NCBI GenBank assembly: GCA_015068765.1
Contig: SVJY01000018.1
Location: forward strand, 1 to 38,126
Direction: 5' to 3'
Origin: Oscillospiraceae bacterium
GTDB lineage: Bacteria > Bacillota > Clostridia > UMGS1883 > UMGS1540
Length of the DNA: 38,126 nt
Below are positions 25,001-32,357 of the stretch, piece after piece (position 1 is the first letter of the stretch; the number at the start of each line of letters is the position of its first letter). A program made the position numbers and the translations under genes. The notes below the pieces were generated by a model that worked only from the letters and a program-made list of their open reading frames with translations, was not told the DNA's origin and made no database searches.

Positions 25001-25201
25001 ATGCCGAATGTACCGGGGACAACACTGTATGCCGGCGTTTACGGTGCCGGGTCAGAGCTTTTGGAATTTGCAATTTCAAAAACCGATCATCCTTACCTAA
25101 AGGTTAGTCTGCCATACTCTTCCAAAGATACAGATGTAAAGGTCTTTAAGTGGAAAGCAGGCTTGCAGACGATTGGTAAGCAAAGCTGGAGGATTAATTA
25201 A
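22025..25201 (+). CDS. Secreted multi-module glycosidase-like protein (CBM, TIM barrel, CBM, CBM), paralogue without SLH
   Basis: A 1058-residue exported protein. The signal peptide (1-20, ending ILA) is followed by a CBM4/9-like module (about 55-205, VPNGDFESVSGSTFTGW to FYYDDVTLYE), an Ig-like domain (210-310) and a TIM barrel (about 315-600). Then come two more jelly-roll modules (about 675-815 and 818-955) and a C-terminal domain ending DTDVKVFKWKAG, akin to the tails of the two CBM proteins. The barrel matches the SLH-protein barrel in order (LSKDGVYRIDGEPFYP, INVVQV-type strand, DEPF, GAKGIGYYSISD). The candidate acid is E412; the strand that normally gives the nucleophile has ILQTYGA with Q498. 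GGGAGAA before ATG 22025 sets the start. The stop codon touches the start of the GH78 gene, so the two are surely cotranscribed. Confidence 0.82.
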   Translation: MKKSILVLLAVLLFCRPILAMGALLPGGDFQTQNDNDPYGWTQYGGASLVPKTWDASLTGVVPNGDFESVSGSTFTGWSFYRGQYASVSTDIKYGGNNALHFSGQTAHAYQDIKLKPDTDYIFSARVYMTNTTTAGTSITLTYYAADGGSSGTGDGIAPAAVFDQWQEVSSKIHTAPNVDYATIYIRYEQTGGDFYYDDVTLYEAPKPDFTFDTEEVFFYADEETGEATVYANNLQGNEKVNFSLSYLGNEIDAKQISFSGGKAVYSFPLSLLSQMKKEYVLSASVLRGSTEVKAFSEKIYKYPRPSALSKDGVYRIDGEPFYPVIGYHVYGDDYKRMEEIGVNVVQVSASVTEEQLDSFLEHNVMALVGLYSGVPLHMKPGGHPENQDAAIQAIERLKDHPAVFGWAAQDEPFWLGQLERMEEWVKDTYRLVRNRDDKHPVYICQAPAQYYPLAAKYCDILACDPYPYSDDSKKVTTQTEMSVRAAKSNKPVYSILQTYGATPPGIDYIRQQVYRSFESGAKGIGYYSISDSATSNNTPIYNYPDPWNGLSVFAEKELPYLFEIFTNPSGTAWDSGNETDVYSQYYRAALSANGETVYAALHNRSNSETTVTVPIPARFTVQRIGETGSAAGNTSYTVTLGAQKAALYKFTLLSAFSAGQLPQITKPVLTPFVYPTTYNEVSENLYVSLPVDGASVSTRVYNLKPQTSYKLELSYKASKKNALRLQITYHVQDENGFSRVKDYYKANHIEYIEKELAYADRFGTAQEGGGQWRKAEFDFYTPKNCNAIYVELDAYVTDFYAAVDNVYLSEQPSLNLIKNGSLDFLNNENTLAGGWFSYNEYMTAYGNVSLQDGYIELREYAENGTAILRQSVYLYEGETYTLTFRHKGTKPDVSVFQSAASVNRINGWNGNFANWRTYSLVFTAKQTGVYALQFNNNDSTGTNCYDDIRLFPLETKEALLCRSTGESKDADSVEYVCIPISEVNEGNYVVIMPNVPGTTLYAGVYGAGSELLEFAISKTDHPYLKVSLPYSSKDTDVKVFKWKAGLQTIGKQSWRIN

Positions 25202-27400
25202 ATGAAGAGCACAACGCAATTTATTACAGCACCTGCGGGAATACGTACTGTACCTGAAGCTGTGGACATTCCCGCTTTTGGACGTCCTATATATTTTAGG
25301 CATGCCTTCTTGGTGGATACGCCGCAGGAAGCACGGCTCAAAATCACGGCTCTCGGCATTTACGAGGTATATCTTGACGGTGAAAAGCTTGGTGGGGAGT
25401 ACCTTGCACCCGGCTGGACAGATTACCGTCACAGGATTTATTACAATACACATGCACTTTCGCTTACAGAAGGTGAACATGTGCTTTCTGCTGTCGTAGC
25501 AGATGGCTGGTATGCCGGTTATATTTCAAATGTGGGTCCCGGGCAATATGGGGACGGCGTTTGCCTTTGGGCAGAGCTGACCTTGGGAGACGGCAGTGTG
25601 CATCAGACAAATCCGGAGGATTGGCGCGTGGGCGTTGGCGGTTATCTTGCGGCAGATCTTCTGAATGGGGAATTCTACGATGCCGCGTATGAGCCGATAG
25701 GCTGGAAAACAGTGGGATTTGATGATAGTACGTGGGAAAAGGCTATGTACGCATGGGGCGTTATGCCGGGAACACGTTTTCTTCCCCGTTCGCACCCGCC
25801 TATCTCTGAAAACCGTACACTTTCGGTTAAGACAGAAACCCGTGATAAAAGCGGGAATTACATTTATGATATGGGACAGAACATGGTGGGCTCGCTTCGG
25901 ATTCGCTATCAAGCGGAAAAAGGGAATGCACTTCGTCTGCGATATGGTGAAATGCTGGAAGACGGAGCACTTTATACCCGTAATCTTCGTTCGGCAAAGC
26001 AAACAGATACATTTGTGCCCGGAGAGGACGGAGAAGCCACCTATATGCCCCGGTTTACTTTTCATGGTTTTCGCTATGTAGAATCCAATCAACCGCTTAC
26101 GTCAATCGAAGGTGTTGTAATGTATTCTGCTTGCCACGAAACGGGATGCATAGAAACGTCTTCTGCCCTTGTGAATCAGATTTTTAAAAATCAGCTTTGG
26201 GGACAGCGAGGGAATTTTCTGGACATTCCCACAGACTGTCCGCAAAGAGATGAGCGTATGGGCTGGAGCGGGGATGCACAGATTTTTGCCCGTACCGGCA
26301 TGTACAATATGCGGGCAGATGCATTTTACAGAAAATATATGACTGATCTCCGAGATGCAATGCTGCCGAACGGAGCCGTTACCAACGTAGTTCCGCAGGT
26401 ATACAAAAGACCGGGCTGTGCACTGACCCATGCCGGAATGGCCGGGTGGGGGGATGCTGTATTTATCATTCCGTATCACCACTGGAAGCTTTATGGGAAT
26501 ACATCTATTTTAACGGATAATTATGCGGCAATGCAGCAGTATTTTTGTTTTCTGCAGGCGCGTGCGGAAGGTTTCCTTCAGCCTGAATGGGGCAATGGGG
26601 ATTGGCTGAATACAGATGCGGTTACAAGCTCGGCTTTGATTGGAACTGCGTATTTTGCATATGATGCAAGGCTACTCTCCGAAATGGCAGAGGCACTTGG
26701 AAAACAGGAGGATGCACTTTTTTACAGGGTGGCATATAGTGCCATAAGGCGTGCCTTTATTGAGACGTATTATGATGCGGACGGGCGGATTGCGGAAGAT
26801 ACGCAGTGTGCTTATACGCTCGCGTTGTACTTTGGTCTTTATGATGACAAAGAGAGAACGGCAAAGCATCTTGTTCGTACCATTGAAGAAAGGAACAATC
26901 ATCTTTCCACAGGCTTTATAGGGACGGCCTATCTTTTGCCCGTTCTTTCGGAAATCGGGCGGGATGACCTTGCTTATACGTTGCTTTTAAACGAAACCTT
27001 CCCATCCTGGGGGTACAGTATCGCACAGGGTGCAACCACCATGTGGGAACGCTGGAATTCCTATACAAAGGAAGACGGATTCGGGGATGAAGGTATGAAC
27101 TCCTTTAACCATTATTCCTTTGGTGCTGTGGCACAATGGATGTACGAGTATATGACGGGGCTGACGCCTTTAGAGCCCGGGTTTACTCGGTTTGCGGTTT
27201 GCCCACATATGGATGCACGCGTGCCGCAGGTTAAAACAACCTACAAAAGCATAAGCGGAGAAATACGGATTGCATATGATGTGAATGCAGGCAAATTCGA
27301 TATTGTTGTTCCGGAAGGCACAACAGCACTGGTTACATTGGAAGGCAGAACCACTACGCTTTCGGCAGGAGAACATAGCCTGGCCTTTGTACCTGTATAA
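25202..27400 (+). CDS. GH78 alpha-L-rhamnosidase (plus-strand copy)
   Basis: A 732-residue cytoplasmic enzyme (no signal peptide) that should remove alpha-L-rhamnose from imported oligosaccharides. It is a close paralogue of the minus-strand copy: GRPIYFRHAF, GIYEVYLDGEKLGGEYLAPG and GWTDYRHRIYYNT near the N-terminus, then the (alpha/alpha)6 barrel with DCPQRDERMGWSGDA (expected acid E351) and TMWERWNSY (expected base E616), then the C-terminal beta-sandwich. GGAGG lies nine bases before the ATG, inside the end of the preceding gene, whose TAA directly abuts this ATG. That tight junction implies translational coupling of a secreted barrel protein with an intracellular rhamnosidase. A new promoter follows after the stop. 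Confidence 0.92.
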   Translation: MKSTTQFITAPAGIRTVPEAVDIPAFGRPIYFRHAFLVDTPQEARLKITALGIYEVYLDGEKLGGEYLAPGWTDYRHRIYYNTHALSLTEGEHVLSAVVADGWYAGYISNVGPGQYGDGVCLWAELTLGDGSVHQTNPEDWRVGVGGYLAADLLNGEFYDAAYEPIGWKTVGFDDSTWEKAMYAWGVMPGTRFLPRSHPPISENRTLSVKTETRDKSGNYIYDMGQNMVGSLRIRYQAEKGNALRLRYGEMLEDGALYTRNLRSAKQTDTFVPGEDGEATYMPRFTFHGFRYVESNQPLTSIEGVVMYSACHETGCIETSSALVNQIFKNQLWGQRGNFLDIPTDCPQRDERMGWSGDAQIFARTGMYNMRADAFYRKYMTDLRDAMLPNGAVTNVVPQVYKRPGCALTHAGMAGWGDAVFIIPYHHWKLYGNTSILTDNYAAMQQYFCFLQARAEGFLQPEWGNGDWLNTDAVTSSALIGTAYFAYDARLLSEMAEALGKQEDALFYRVAYSAIRRAFIETYYDADGRIAEDTQCAYTLALYFGLYDDKERTAKHLVRTIEERNNHLSTGFIGTAYLLPVLSEIGRDDLAYTLLLNETFPSWGYSIAQGATTMWERWNSYTKEDGFGDEGMNSFNHYSFGAVAQWMYEYMTGLTPLEPGFTRFAVCPHMDARVPQVKTTYKSISGEIRIAYDVNAGKFDIVVPEGTTALVTLEGRTTTLSAGEHSLAFVPV

Positions 27401-27405
27401 AATTT

Positions 27406-27434
27406 TTGCATTTTCCGGGGAAAAATGATATAAT
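27406..27434 (+). promoter_or_regulatory. Internal promoter of the second half of the cluster
   Basis: TTGCAT (27406-27411), a 17-base spacer and a perfect TATAAT (27429-27434), starting six bases after the GH78 stop. It should drive 27512-36730 independently of the upstream genes. Confidence 0.75.
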
Positions 27435-27448
27435 AGTTCTTCCCTTAG

Positions 27449-27499
27449 CGGTCGAAGAATTGTCGGGAAAACACAAGACTTTACAACATTCAATTTGAA
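27449..27499 (+). pseudogene. Fossil of a GH28-SGNH-like coding sequence in the leader
   Basis: After a TAG at 27446 the frame is open and reads KNCRENTRLYNIQFE (27455-27499). The intact gene at 32358-34547 encodes KNCRENARLYNIQMED at 33739-33786. Over the 36 bases 27458-27493 I count 32 identities, and three of the four changes are silent. This is the mark of decayed coding sequence, not of a regulatory motif. The frame runs into the ATG of the next gene at 27512. Confidence 0.7.
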
Positions 27500-27511
27500 A
27501 GGATACAAAAT

Positions 27512-29002
27512 ATGCGTTATAAAATCTATCCTGTTATGAAAACAGAGGATGTTTGCGATTGGTATACTGTTAAAATCAACGGAAAAGAAGTGGAGCTTAA
27601 TTCCGCCAGAGTTTCAGCGATTCCGTTCAACAGACGGTGGCCGGGACACCAGAGAGATAAAAGCCAGAGCGAGCTTGTAAACTTTGTCTCTTTAGAAACA
27701 GATGAAAAAATTGAATTCGAGATTATTCCCAAGGAACCCTTTGAAACGGTGGAGATTCGCCCCAAATCACTAAATATAAAGTATAGCATAACAGAGGAAA
27801 AGCATATTCTATTTACCTTGGAGAAGCCGGCACATTTCACTGTTGAGCCGTTCGGAAGGAACCATGCACTGCACATTTTTGCAGACCCTGTCTCTGCGTA
27901 TGCGGTGAATGAAAAGGATGAGGACGTTATTTATTTTGGTAAAGGCATACATGATGCCGGAATCATTCGTCTGCAGGAAGGACAGACACTGTTTATTGAT
28001 GCGGGAGCGGTGGTCTATGGCAGCGTATATGCACAGGACGCAAATAATATCAGAATTATAGGCCGCGGGATTTTAGATAACAGCAAAAACAAAGAAGTGA
28101 TTTTGCACGAGGTTCCATGCGGAGACGGCAGAACGGATGTGGGAAATGCGGAAAGAAGAGATACCATTTGGCTCGAATATTGTGATAATGTGGAAATTGA
28201 CGGTATTACGATACGGGATTCTCTGGTATATAATATCAGACCCGTATGCTGTACGAATCTTACGGTGAATAATGTTAAAATTATAGGCTGCTGGCGGTAT
28301 AATTCAGACGGAATTGATATGCATAACTGCAAGAATGTGCGTATTTCCGGTTGCTTTATCCGGACGTTTGATGACTCTGTCTGCGTAAAAGGATTTGATT
28401 ATAGGCAAAATGAGGCGGATATGTATCGGGACGGCGTATGGTATGACAGTTTTCAGAATATTGTTGTTTCGGACTGCACAATATGGAATGACTGGGGAAA
28501 ATGTCTGGAAATAGGAGCTGAAACAAGAGCAAAAGAGATTTGTGACGTTACCTTTAAAGATTGCAGAATCATTCATGTTATGGGGCGCCCGCTTGATATC
28601 TGCAATGTGGATTATGCGGATGTGCATGACGTTTGCTATGAAAACATAAGTGTAGAATATGATGACTGTATTCCACAGCCTCTGCTTCAGACAGATGAAG
28701 AGATGGTTTATGAAAATACAGACCCGTCTTATGCACCTGCTTTGATATGTGCAATCATACAGTATCATCCTGAATATTCCGATAAAAGCGGCAGAAGAGG
28801 AAAAATACGGAACTGCACTTTTGAAAATATAAGGCTGTACGGGAAGCAGAAACCGGAAGTTTATTTTAAAGGCTATGATGAGACTGCCTCGTGTAGCAAT
28901 CTGAAAATCCGGAATTTATATTGGAATGCGGTACCCGTTAAAAGCTTTTCGGATATAAAAAGTACTCTGGGTGACTTCACAAGCGACATAACTATTGAAT
29001 GA
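27512..29002 (+). CDS. GH28-like right-handed beta-helix protein (polygalacturonase superfamily)
   Basis: A 496-residue cytoplasmic protein (no signal peptide). The N-terminal beta-domain (about 1-140) is followed by a parallel beta-helix of about 330 residues (IRIIGRGILDN, VEIDGITIRDS, LTVNNVKIIG). Motifs of clan GH-N are NSDGID with D266 and FDDS with D287 and D288; the spacing of 21 is that of GH28 enzymes. The usual GHG histidine is not found: WNDWGKCLEIG stands in its place. Pectin or rhamnogalacturonan cleavage is likely from family and context, but the lost His makes a changed chemistry or specificity possible; GH49, with a beta-domain plus helix and three Asp, is the alternative. GAAAGG precedes the ATG. 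Confidence 0.8.
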   Translation: MRYKIYPVMKTEDVCDWYTVKINGKEVELNSARVSAIPFNRRWPGHQRDKSQSELVNFVSLETDEKIEFEIIPKEPFETVEIRPKSLNIKYSITEEKHILFTLEKPAHFTVEPFGRNHALHIFADPVSAYAVNEKDEDVIYFGKGIHDAGIIRLQEGQTLFIDAGAVVYGSVYAQDANNIRIIGRGILDNSKNKEVILHEVPCGDGRTDVGNAERRDTIWLEYCDNVEIDGITIRDSLVYNIRPVCCTNLTVNNVKIIGCWRYNSDGIDMHNCKNVRISGCFIRTFDDSVCVKGFDYRQNEADMYRDGVWYDSFQNIVVSDCTIWNDWGKCLEIGAETRAKEICDVTFKDCRIIHVMGRPLDICNVDYADVHDVCYENISVEYDDCIPQPLLQTDEEMVYENTDPSYAPALICAIIQYHPEYSDKSGRRGKIRNCTFENIRLYGKQKPEVYFKGYDETASCSNLKIRNLYWNAVPVKSFSDIKSTLGDFTSDITIE

Positions 29003-29015
29003 AGGAGACAAAAGT

Positions 29016-30926
29016 ATGTACAAACTTTCCGTGCCGGTGAATATAAACACTTTACACGATGCAGACCTGCCTGAATTTACGGAGACCTTACGCCGGGCAG
29101 GTGCAGAACGTATTTTCCTGTGCGGTTTTTTCCCGTTCTACAGAAAAGACTGTTATTTATATACGATTCCTGATAGGCTTCAATATCTTATTTCCTATTT
29201 TAAAAGCCGGGGCTTTGCGGTGGGCGTATGGGAAAGCTCCCTGGGGCACGGCTCGCCGCTTGCCGGCGTACAGGAAGGGGAGATGCTTGATACATATCAG
29301 CCGATAGTCGGTGTAGACGGGATGACCGTCGAGGCATTTTGTCCGCTGGATGATAAGTTTATCGAAATGTTTGCGGAGGCAATCCGGAAAATCGCGACAC
29401 TGAAGCCGGACATCATTATGCTGGATGACGATTACCGCTTGAATGTGCGGAAATATACGCTGGGTTGCTGCTGTGACAGGCATCTTGCACAGCTGTCGGA
29501 GCTTCTTGGGGAAACAATCAATCGGGAGCAAGTGGAGGAAGCGGTGTTTACCGGCGGGGAAAACCGGCTTCGCACGGCGTGGCTTAAGGTGCAGGGAGAA
29601 AGCCTGCTGTCTTTTGCCAGACGTATGCGGAAGGCGGTGGACAGCGTTGACCCGAGCATCCGGCTGGGCTGCTGTATGTGTTATGACACTTGGGATTATG
29701 ACGGAACGGACGGCGTTGCACTTGCGAGAGCCTTTGCCGGTAACACAAAGCCTTTTCTGCGTACCATAGGTGCACCATACCATGATATGCACGTGCAGCG
29801 GAGAGTAGAGTTCACAAGAATGCAGGCGGCATGGTGCCGCGGCGAAGGCGTGGAGGTTTTTTCGGAAGGAGACGTATACCCTCGTCCCCGCTATACGGTG
29901 CCTTCCAGACAGCTGGAGCTTTTTGACCTTGCCTTGCTTGCTACCGATGAGACCGATGGTATTTTAAAATATATGCTGGATTATAACCATGGGATTTCCT
30001 ATGAAAAAGGATATACCTTGCGGCATGACAGAAATAAGCTGCTACGGGACGGCATACAGAAAATGTTTCACGGAAAGAAAAGTGTGGGCGTCCGGGTATT
30101 TGATGCCATGCACAAGCTGGAAAAATCTGTATTCCCAACAGCGTTTACGCCCGGAATTGCAAGAGAGGTGCAGTATGGGATTGAGTGGAGTCCGGCACAG
30201 GATCTGCTTTGCGAAAACGCAATTTCTACGACGTATGAAAGAGATGGGGCGTATCCGGTGATTGTATTTGGCGAAAACGCACGGCATATTCCGGAAGAGG
30301 CGTTGAAAAACGGTGCAATACTGGATGTGGTAGCGGCAGAAATTTTGCGGGAAAGAGGGATAGATACAGGACTTATCAAACGGGAAAAAAGTGCCTTTCT
30401 GGCGGAAAGGTTTACAGAGGAAAAGGAAGATATTATGTTGACGCCCGGCGTGGCCGTTTACCGCACGGAGCTACAAAACGGTGCACGGATTAAAACTGTG
30501 TTTACGCCGGATGAAACGGCGGCATCCTATCTGTATGAAAACGGGAAGGGAATTCGCTTCTATGTTTTTTGTACGGATATGTATGAAACGCATCCGCAAA
30601 GTCATTGGTACTTCCTCAGCTACCACCGTCAAAAACATCTTACAGAGGCGATAAAATGGCTTTGCGGCAGACCCTTGCCGGCGGTCAGCCTTAAAAATCC
30701 GTGGCTGTATATGCAGACGAAGCAGAGTGAGGACGGAAGCCGTCTGGCAGTTGCCTTATACAATGTCAATGCGGATGAAATTATGGATGCGGAGATTGTA
30801 TTGGACCGTCCATGCGGCGAAATTGAATTTCTCAATTGCAGTGGCACAATCTTTGGCAACACGGTACGGCTTTCGGGTGACATCGAGCCGTTTGGGTTTG
30901 CCGCATTTTCAGTAAAATTTTCTTGA
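29016..30926 (+). CDS. Putative TIM-barrel glycoside hydrolase, unassigned family
   Basis: A 636-residue cytoplasmic protein. The start ATG at 29016 follows GAAGGAGAC; an earlier in-frame ATG at 28995 lies within the previous gene. The first 380 residues look like a (beta/alpha)8 barrel: RIFLCGFFPFYR, then GFAVGVWESSLGHG, then PDIIMLDDDYRLN (D137-D139), then LGCCCDRHLAQL, IRLGCCMCYDTWDYDG and VEVFSEGDVYPRPRY (E284). The acidic pair around D139 and E284 could be the catalytic residues. Residues of about 390-560 look like a beta-galactosidase-type trimerisation (flavodoxin-like) domain, and the end is a small beta-sandwich. It lies 13 bases after the GH28-like gene and is surely cotranscribed. 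Substrate unknown. Confidence 0.65.
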   Translation: MYKLSVPVNINTLHDADLPEFTETLRRAGAERIFLCGFFPFYRKDCYLYTIPDRLQYLISYFKSRGFAVGVWESSLGHGSPLAGVQEGEMLDTYQPIVGVDGMTVEAFCPLDDKFIEMFAEAIRKIATLKPDIIMLDDDYRLNVRKYTLGCCCDRHLAQLSELLGETINREQVEEAVFTGGENRLRTAWLKVQGESLLSFARRMRKAVDSVDPSIRLGCCMCYDTWDYDGTDGVALARAFAGNTKPFLRTIGAPYHDMHVQRRVEFTRMQAAWCRGEGVEVFSEGDVYPRPRYTVPSRQLELFDLALLATDETDGILKYMLDYNHGISYEKGYTLRHDRNKLLRDGIQKMFHGKKSVGVRVFDAMHKLEKSVFPTAFTPGIAREVQYGIEWSPAQDLLCENAISTTYERDGAYPVIVFGENARHIPEEALKNGAILDVVAAEILRERGIDTGLIKREKSAFLAERFTEEKEDIMLTPGVAVYRTELQNGARIKTVFTPDETAASYLYENGKGIRFYVFCTDMYETHPQSHWYFLSYHRQKHLTEAIKWLCGRPLPAVSLKNPWLYMQTKQSEDGSRLAVALYNVNADEIMDAEIVLDRPCGEIEFLNCSGTIFGNTVRLSGDIEPFGFAAFSVKFS

Positions 30927-31014
30927 CTTTATTAAATTGAATGCATCCAGATTGTATGCTTGTTCGTGTTACATAAAATATAGCTACGGCTATTGTAGAA
31001 AGGATTGCGATATT

Positions 31015-32313
31015 ATGAACATCACGTTTCCGGGAATAACACAAGAAGATATGGATTATGCCGTCGATTGTCTGGAGGCTTGTAAAAAGGAGAATGCGGA
31101 AGCGTTTGGGTTTATGCACCCCTATTTTGCACCGGGCGGTCACTATGGCGGACAGTGGTGGCAGCTTGATTCTTCCCTGGCACTTGCAGGCTATAAATGG
31201 ATTGACAGGAAATTTGCAGAAACAGCACTGCTGAACTTCATTGAATCGCAAAAGGAGGATGGCAGGATCTGCCTTTGGGGAAAGGATGTTCTTCCTGAAA
31301 CAGCTGCCGGCGGAGATAAGCTCGGGCAACGACACGACGCGTCTTCGCTGCCGAAGCTTTTCGATGTTGCCTATCATATCCTGGAAGGCTCTTCTGACAT
31401 TTCTCTGAAAACAGCGGTGTACGACATGATGAAAAAATACCTGCAGTGGTGGCTCCTAAACAGACGGGATTCCAAAACGGGTCTGATAACAGCAGTTTTT
31501 GAGGAGACTTTTATACCGTATCTCGGCTGTACGGGAGAATATGCACCTGTTGATACAAATACCGAAGTATATGTGGGTTTGCATTATACGGCGTGCCTTG
31601 CGGAAGCACTCGGAAGCGAGGCGGACGCAAAGGAACTGCATTCGCAAAAAGAGCAGCTTAAAGAAAACATTAACCGGTACTTATGGAATGAAGAAAAAGG
31701 GGCTTACTATCCGCTGGATATCCAAAGCGGTCAGCATGTGGATTGCCTTATGGCGTCAACCTTTTTCCCACTCCGGCTCGGCATTGCCCCGAAGGACCGG
31801 CAGAAGAAGCTGGTTGCACTTTTGCAGGACCATGCACATTTTAATTGGGATACCATACCGCTTACCTCTGTTTCCAAGCTTGATAAACTATTCACTGTAA
31901 CAGAAGGGGATTATCAAGGAAATGCAAGCTGGAGCGGCAATGTGTGGAGCCTTTTAAATGAAATGGTCATACGGGGCCTTTCGGATTGCGGAGAAGATGC
32001 GCTGGCGGCAGAACTTGCATGGAAAACCGTAAAGGCTTTTAATCAGAATTGTGCTGAATTCATCAACCCCTTCGACGGAAGCGGCCATGGTGTTATGCAG
32101 TATGCGTGGACGGCTTCGCAGTATCTGGAAATTATAATAGAAATTATTTTCGGTATTCGCTATGATGCGGAAGGGGATACAGTGACCATTTCGCCAAAGC
32201 TTACAAAAGAACTGCGGGAAAGCTCTCTGTCAATAAAAAATCTTTCGCTGACAGAGGAAAAACGACTGGATGTCACAATAAAAAACGGGAAGGTTTCTTA
32301 TCTGTTGTTTTAA
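31015..32313 (+). CDS. (alpha/alpha)6-barrel glycoside hydrolase, GH63/GH37-related (MGH1-like)
   Basis: A 432-residue cytoplasmic protein made up almost wholly of an (alpha/alpha)6 barrel. Typical parts are GGHYGGQWWQLDSSLALAGY near residues 40-60, TGEYAPVDTNTEVYVGLHYT near 170-190, a DCLMASTFFPLRLGI helix, and GDYQGNASWSGNVWSLLNEM near 300-320. They resemble the mannosylglycerate-hydrolase/GH63-like group. ATG 31015 with GAAAGGA upstream is chosen; the frame opens at 30937 without support. It lies 88 bases after the previous gene and 44 before the next. It may remove a terminal sugar from a short oligosaccharide; which one cannot be read from the sequence. Confidence 0.7.
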   Translation: MNITFPGITQEDMDYAVDCLEACKKENAEAFGFMHPYFAPGGHYGGQWWQLDSSLALAGYKWIDRKFAETALLNFIESQKEDGRICLWGKDVLPETAAGGDKLGQRHDASSLPKLFDVAYHILEGSSDISLKTAVYDMMKKYLQWWLLNRRDSKTGLITAVFEETFIPYLGCTGEYAPVDTNTEVYVGLHYTACLAEALGSEADAKELHSQKEQLKENINRYLWNEEKGAYYPLDIQSGQHVDCLMASTFFPLRLGIAPKDRQKKLVALLQDHAHFNWDTIPLTSVSKLDKLFTVTEGDYQGNASWSGNVWSLLNEMVIRGLSDCGEDALAAELAWKTVKAFNQNCAEFINPFDGSGHGVMQYAWTASQYLEIIIEIIFGIRYDAEGDTVTISPKLTKELRESSLSIKNLSLTEEKRLDVTIKNGKVSYLLF

Positions 32314-32357
32314 AGGAAAAACAGTAGAGTATTTTTGAGTTAAGGAGATATTTAGAC

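Noticed and set aside
25202-27400. Reading the secreted barrel and the adjoining GH78 as one fused protein
   Set aside because: A TAA stop codon at 25199-25201 separates them, and the GH78 has its own ribosome binding site and a complete N-terminus.
28301-28380. Assignment of the beta-helix proteins to GH49 dextranases
   Set aside because: The N-terminal beta-domain plus helix and three Asp would fit, but the 21-residue Asp spacing is that of GH28, so GH28-like was kept as the main call and GH49 as the alternative.
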